Below, piece by piece: positions 21,114-22,686 of a stretch of DNA of 22,686 nucleotides. The notes beneath the pieces are model-generated. The model had not been told where the DNA came from, searched no databases, and saw only the letters and a list, made by a program, of their open reading frames with translations. The first letter of the stretch is position 1; each line of letters opens with the position of its first letter. The translations under genes and the position numbers were made by a program. The stretch spans positions 1 to 22,686 of IMG/VR virus record IMGVR_UViG_3300026097_000114; one strand, 5' to 3'. This stretch comes from a virus.

Positions 21114-22686
21114 ATGGCAACATTAGTTGAGCAAATTCAATCATTAGCTGGAATTGTAACAGATGCAATTACTGCAGGCAGTGCAGATAATATACCATCG
21201 GCAAACACAGAAGAAGTTACAATAGCAGTTAAAACAGGAACATATAGGGAAGTCCTTCCTATTATTGTTCCTTCGCATACAGTTATTCTAGGTGATGAAC
21301 TGAGATCTATGAATGCAGGACCTGCGAGTGAAATAACTGCTCGTGAAGATGCTTTTTACAGTGTTCAAAGTTTGTCTCACATGTCTGATGTTATACAGGA
21401 CATTATTGTAGGAAACACAGTAACTCCTACATCCGGAAACATCGAAGCGCAGTATCAATCATTCCCGTTTGCCGATGCTCCGCAACAATATAAACTTAAA
21501 ACATTGGTGAGTGCAATACAAAATAATATTGATTTTCGCACAGGATTAACAAATGTAGTAGAAAATGCACAACCAGTAGGATACAGTAATACATATCTGA
21601 CAGGGTATGGACCAGCAGTAACCAATCTCCAAAACAATAAAGAGTTTTTGAAAGAAGAAGTAACCGCATATATTGGCAGAGTTTTTCCAAATCTACTGTA
21701 CAGCAGAACAAAATGTAAACAGGATGTTGGTTATGTAGTGGATGCTTTAATATATGATTTAACCTACGGCGGGAATCACCAATCTATTATAGCAGGCCTT
21801 GCATATTATGACGGTAATAGTGCAACATTGCAGGTTTCTGAATCAGAAAAAGGACCTACTATTGATGCATATGAGTTTCTCAGATCACGTGTAACCAGCG
21901 TAATTAACAATGTAAATTTACCCAGTCCAGAACAGACTACAGTTCCTCAATTCACAAATGGAACATCAGGTAGTACCGCTTCAAGAAATGTCGCCACAGC
22001 AAACATTAATATCATTATTTCTATAATAAACGGAGGCGTGAATTCTGCTCCAAATATAACAGTTCAATCGATCACAGGCACTGATACACTAAACGCAACA
22101 GGCCATGGTTTAGAAGTAGGCGACTCTTTTACTCCTAGAGTGACAAGGAACGGATTTGTTAAAAATCGTAAATATTGGGTAATAGAAGTCCCTACAGCAA
22201 ATACTTTCAAAGTAAGTGAAACTTATGGCGGAAGTGCCTTAACATTGACAAATGGTACCAATTTAAATATTGTAGGTGATGTGGTAGATTATCCTTTAGC
22301 GCAAGACGGCACAAGTTCTACAGCGGCATTGATAACCGCTGCAGAAACACTTGACACAGCACAAGAAGATATTATACGTTCTGTTATCGACGAACTTAAC
22401 AAAACAGCATATCACTTTGATTTTGTTGTAGATGATACTAATTTAACTAACGACGATTTTCAAGTTTATGTTGGAAAAAACAACATTGTACACACCTATG
22501 TAAGTGGAGGACAAGTTACTCTACCTTCAGGTAGTTTGCTAAACATTACTAATTTTGTTTACAATAACGTTACAGGTTTTGCTACAGTTACCACTGCAAG
22601 CGACCACAACCTCGAAGCCGGCGACATAGTAGAACTGCGAGAAATAACAGTAAGTTGCACATATTCATCTGGTACACGTGAATTTG
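21114..22686 (+). CDS. Virion protein, C-terminal part of the split giant protein; runs off the window end
   Basis: The frame is open from ATG 21114 to the last base (524 codons) with no stop, so the gene is 3'-truncated by the window. It is in the same frame as the previous gene, one TAA codon after that gene's stop. Residues about 40-65 (EEVTIAVKTGTYREVLPIIV, then PSHTVILGDELRS) match GEFKEVLPISIPYNTVMQGN in the 1864-residue protein, a beta-helix-type region. Residues 171-232 are another copy of the helical domain (NNKEFLKEEVTAYIG; CKQDVGYVVDALIYDLTYGG). Later come beta segments such as ATGHGLEVGDSF...KYWVIEVPTANTFKVSE and ATVTTASDHNLEAGDIVEL. The GGGAGG site supports translation. It is a probable surface or tail fibre component. 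Confidence 0.85.
   Translation, partial: MATLVEQIQSLAGIVTDAITAGSADNIPSANTEEVTIAVKTGTYREVLPIIVPSHTVILGDELRSMNAGPASEITAREDAFYSVQSLSHMSDVIQDIIVGNTVTPTSGNIEAQYQSFPFADAPQQYKLKTLVSAIQNNIDFRTGLTNVVENAQPVGYSNTYLTGYGPAVTNLQNNKEFLKEEVTAYIGRVFPNLLYSRTKCKQDVGYVVDALIYDLTYGGNHQSIIAGLAYYDGNSATLQVSESEKGPTIDAYEFLRSRVTSVINNVNLPSPEQTTVPQFTNGTSGSTASRNVATANINIIISIINGGVNSAPNITVQSITGTDTLNATGHGLEVGDSFTPRVTRNGFVKNRKYWVIEVPTANTFKVSETYGGSALTLTNGTNLNIVGDVVDYPLAQDGTSSTAALITAAETLDTAQEDIIRSVIDELNKTAYHFDFVVDDTNLTNDDFQVYVGKNNIVHTYVSGGQVTLPSGSLLNITNFVYNNVTGFATVTTASDHNLEAGDIVELREITVSCTYSSGTREF
21624..21809 (+). repeat. Helical domain, copy 3
   Basis: NLQNNKEFLKEEVTAYIGRV and CKQDVGYVVDALIYDLTYGG, then NHQSIIAGLAYY, aligns along its whole length with copy 2 at 20602. 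Confidence 0.75.

Noticed and set aside
21104-21116. Stop-codon read-through joining the last two genes
   Set aside because: Two consecutive TAA codons make read-through unlikely, and the downstream ATG has its own GGGAGG.

Overview
The window is part of the late structural region of a T4-like myovirus (Caudoviricetes), most likely from a marine phage of the cyanophage/pelagiphage type. The evidence is the gene order portal (gp20) - prohead core (gp67-like) - prohead protease (gp21) - scaffold (gp22) - major capsid (gp23). Each of these is recognisable by motif. A run of very long, repeat-rich virion proteins follows, in the style I know from marine T4-like phages. All genes are on the + strand, tightly packed and AT-rich. 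No host gene, integrase, tRNA, insertion sequence or CRISPR was seen, and the host cannot be read from the sequence.

Region 1 (1-6341), head morphogenesis. A 5'-truncated portal gene is followed by a small unknown protein and an overlapping protein with a Rossmann/GT42-like signature. Then come the very acidic core protein, the protease (GTG start), a long coiled-coil scaffold and the major capsid protein, closed by a clear Rho-independent terminator. The portal starts the prohead, gp67-like and gp22 form the inner core, gp21 digests the core and trims gp23, and gp23 forms the shell.

Region 2 (6342-11315), small virion proteins and fibre-like proteins. A small Lys-rich protein precedes a late-promoter-like motif and a structured leader. 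Four small or medium virion genes follow, then a fibre-like protein that appears to carry a seven-bladed FG-GAP/integrin-alpha-like beta-propeller inserted between ends shared with a shorter paralog.

Region 3 (11316-13251). A second copy of the promoter plus hairpin leader precedes that shorter paralog, a small beta-rich protein and an acidic small protein. The order 'fibre, small beta protein' repeats the order in region 2.

Region 4 (13244-22686), giant adhesin-like proteins. An 1864-residue protein has seven N-terminal Trp/Gly repeats resembling chitin-binding (CBM5/12-type) modules, a beta-helix-like region and an Asp-box-like propeller. A second protein starts with a similar seven-repeat array but ends at tandem TAA TAA stops. 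An in-frame ATG with its own Shine-Dalgarno site follows at once, and this last gene runs off the window end. By comparison with the 1864-residue paralog, the last two genes look like one long protein split in two.

Most unusual points: a pair of late-gene leaders sharing an 8-bp hairpin with compensatory differences and competing pairings; the GT42/DUF115-like protein inside the capsid cluster; the propeller insertion; and the split giant gene.
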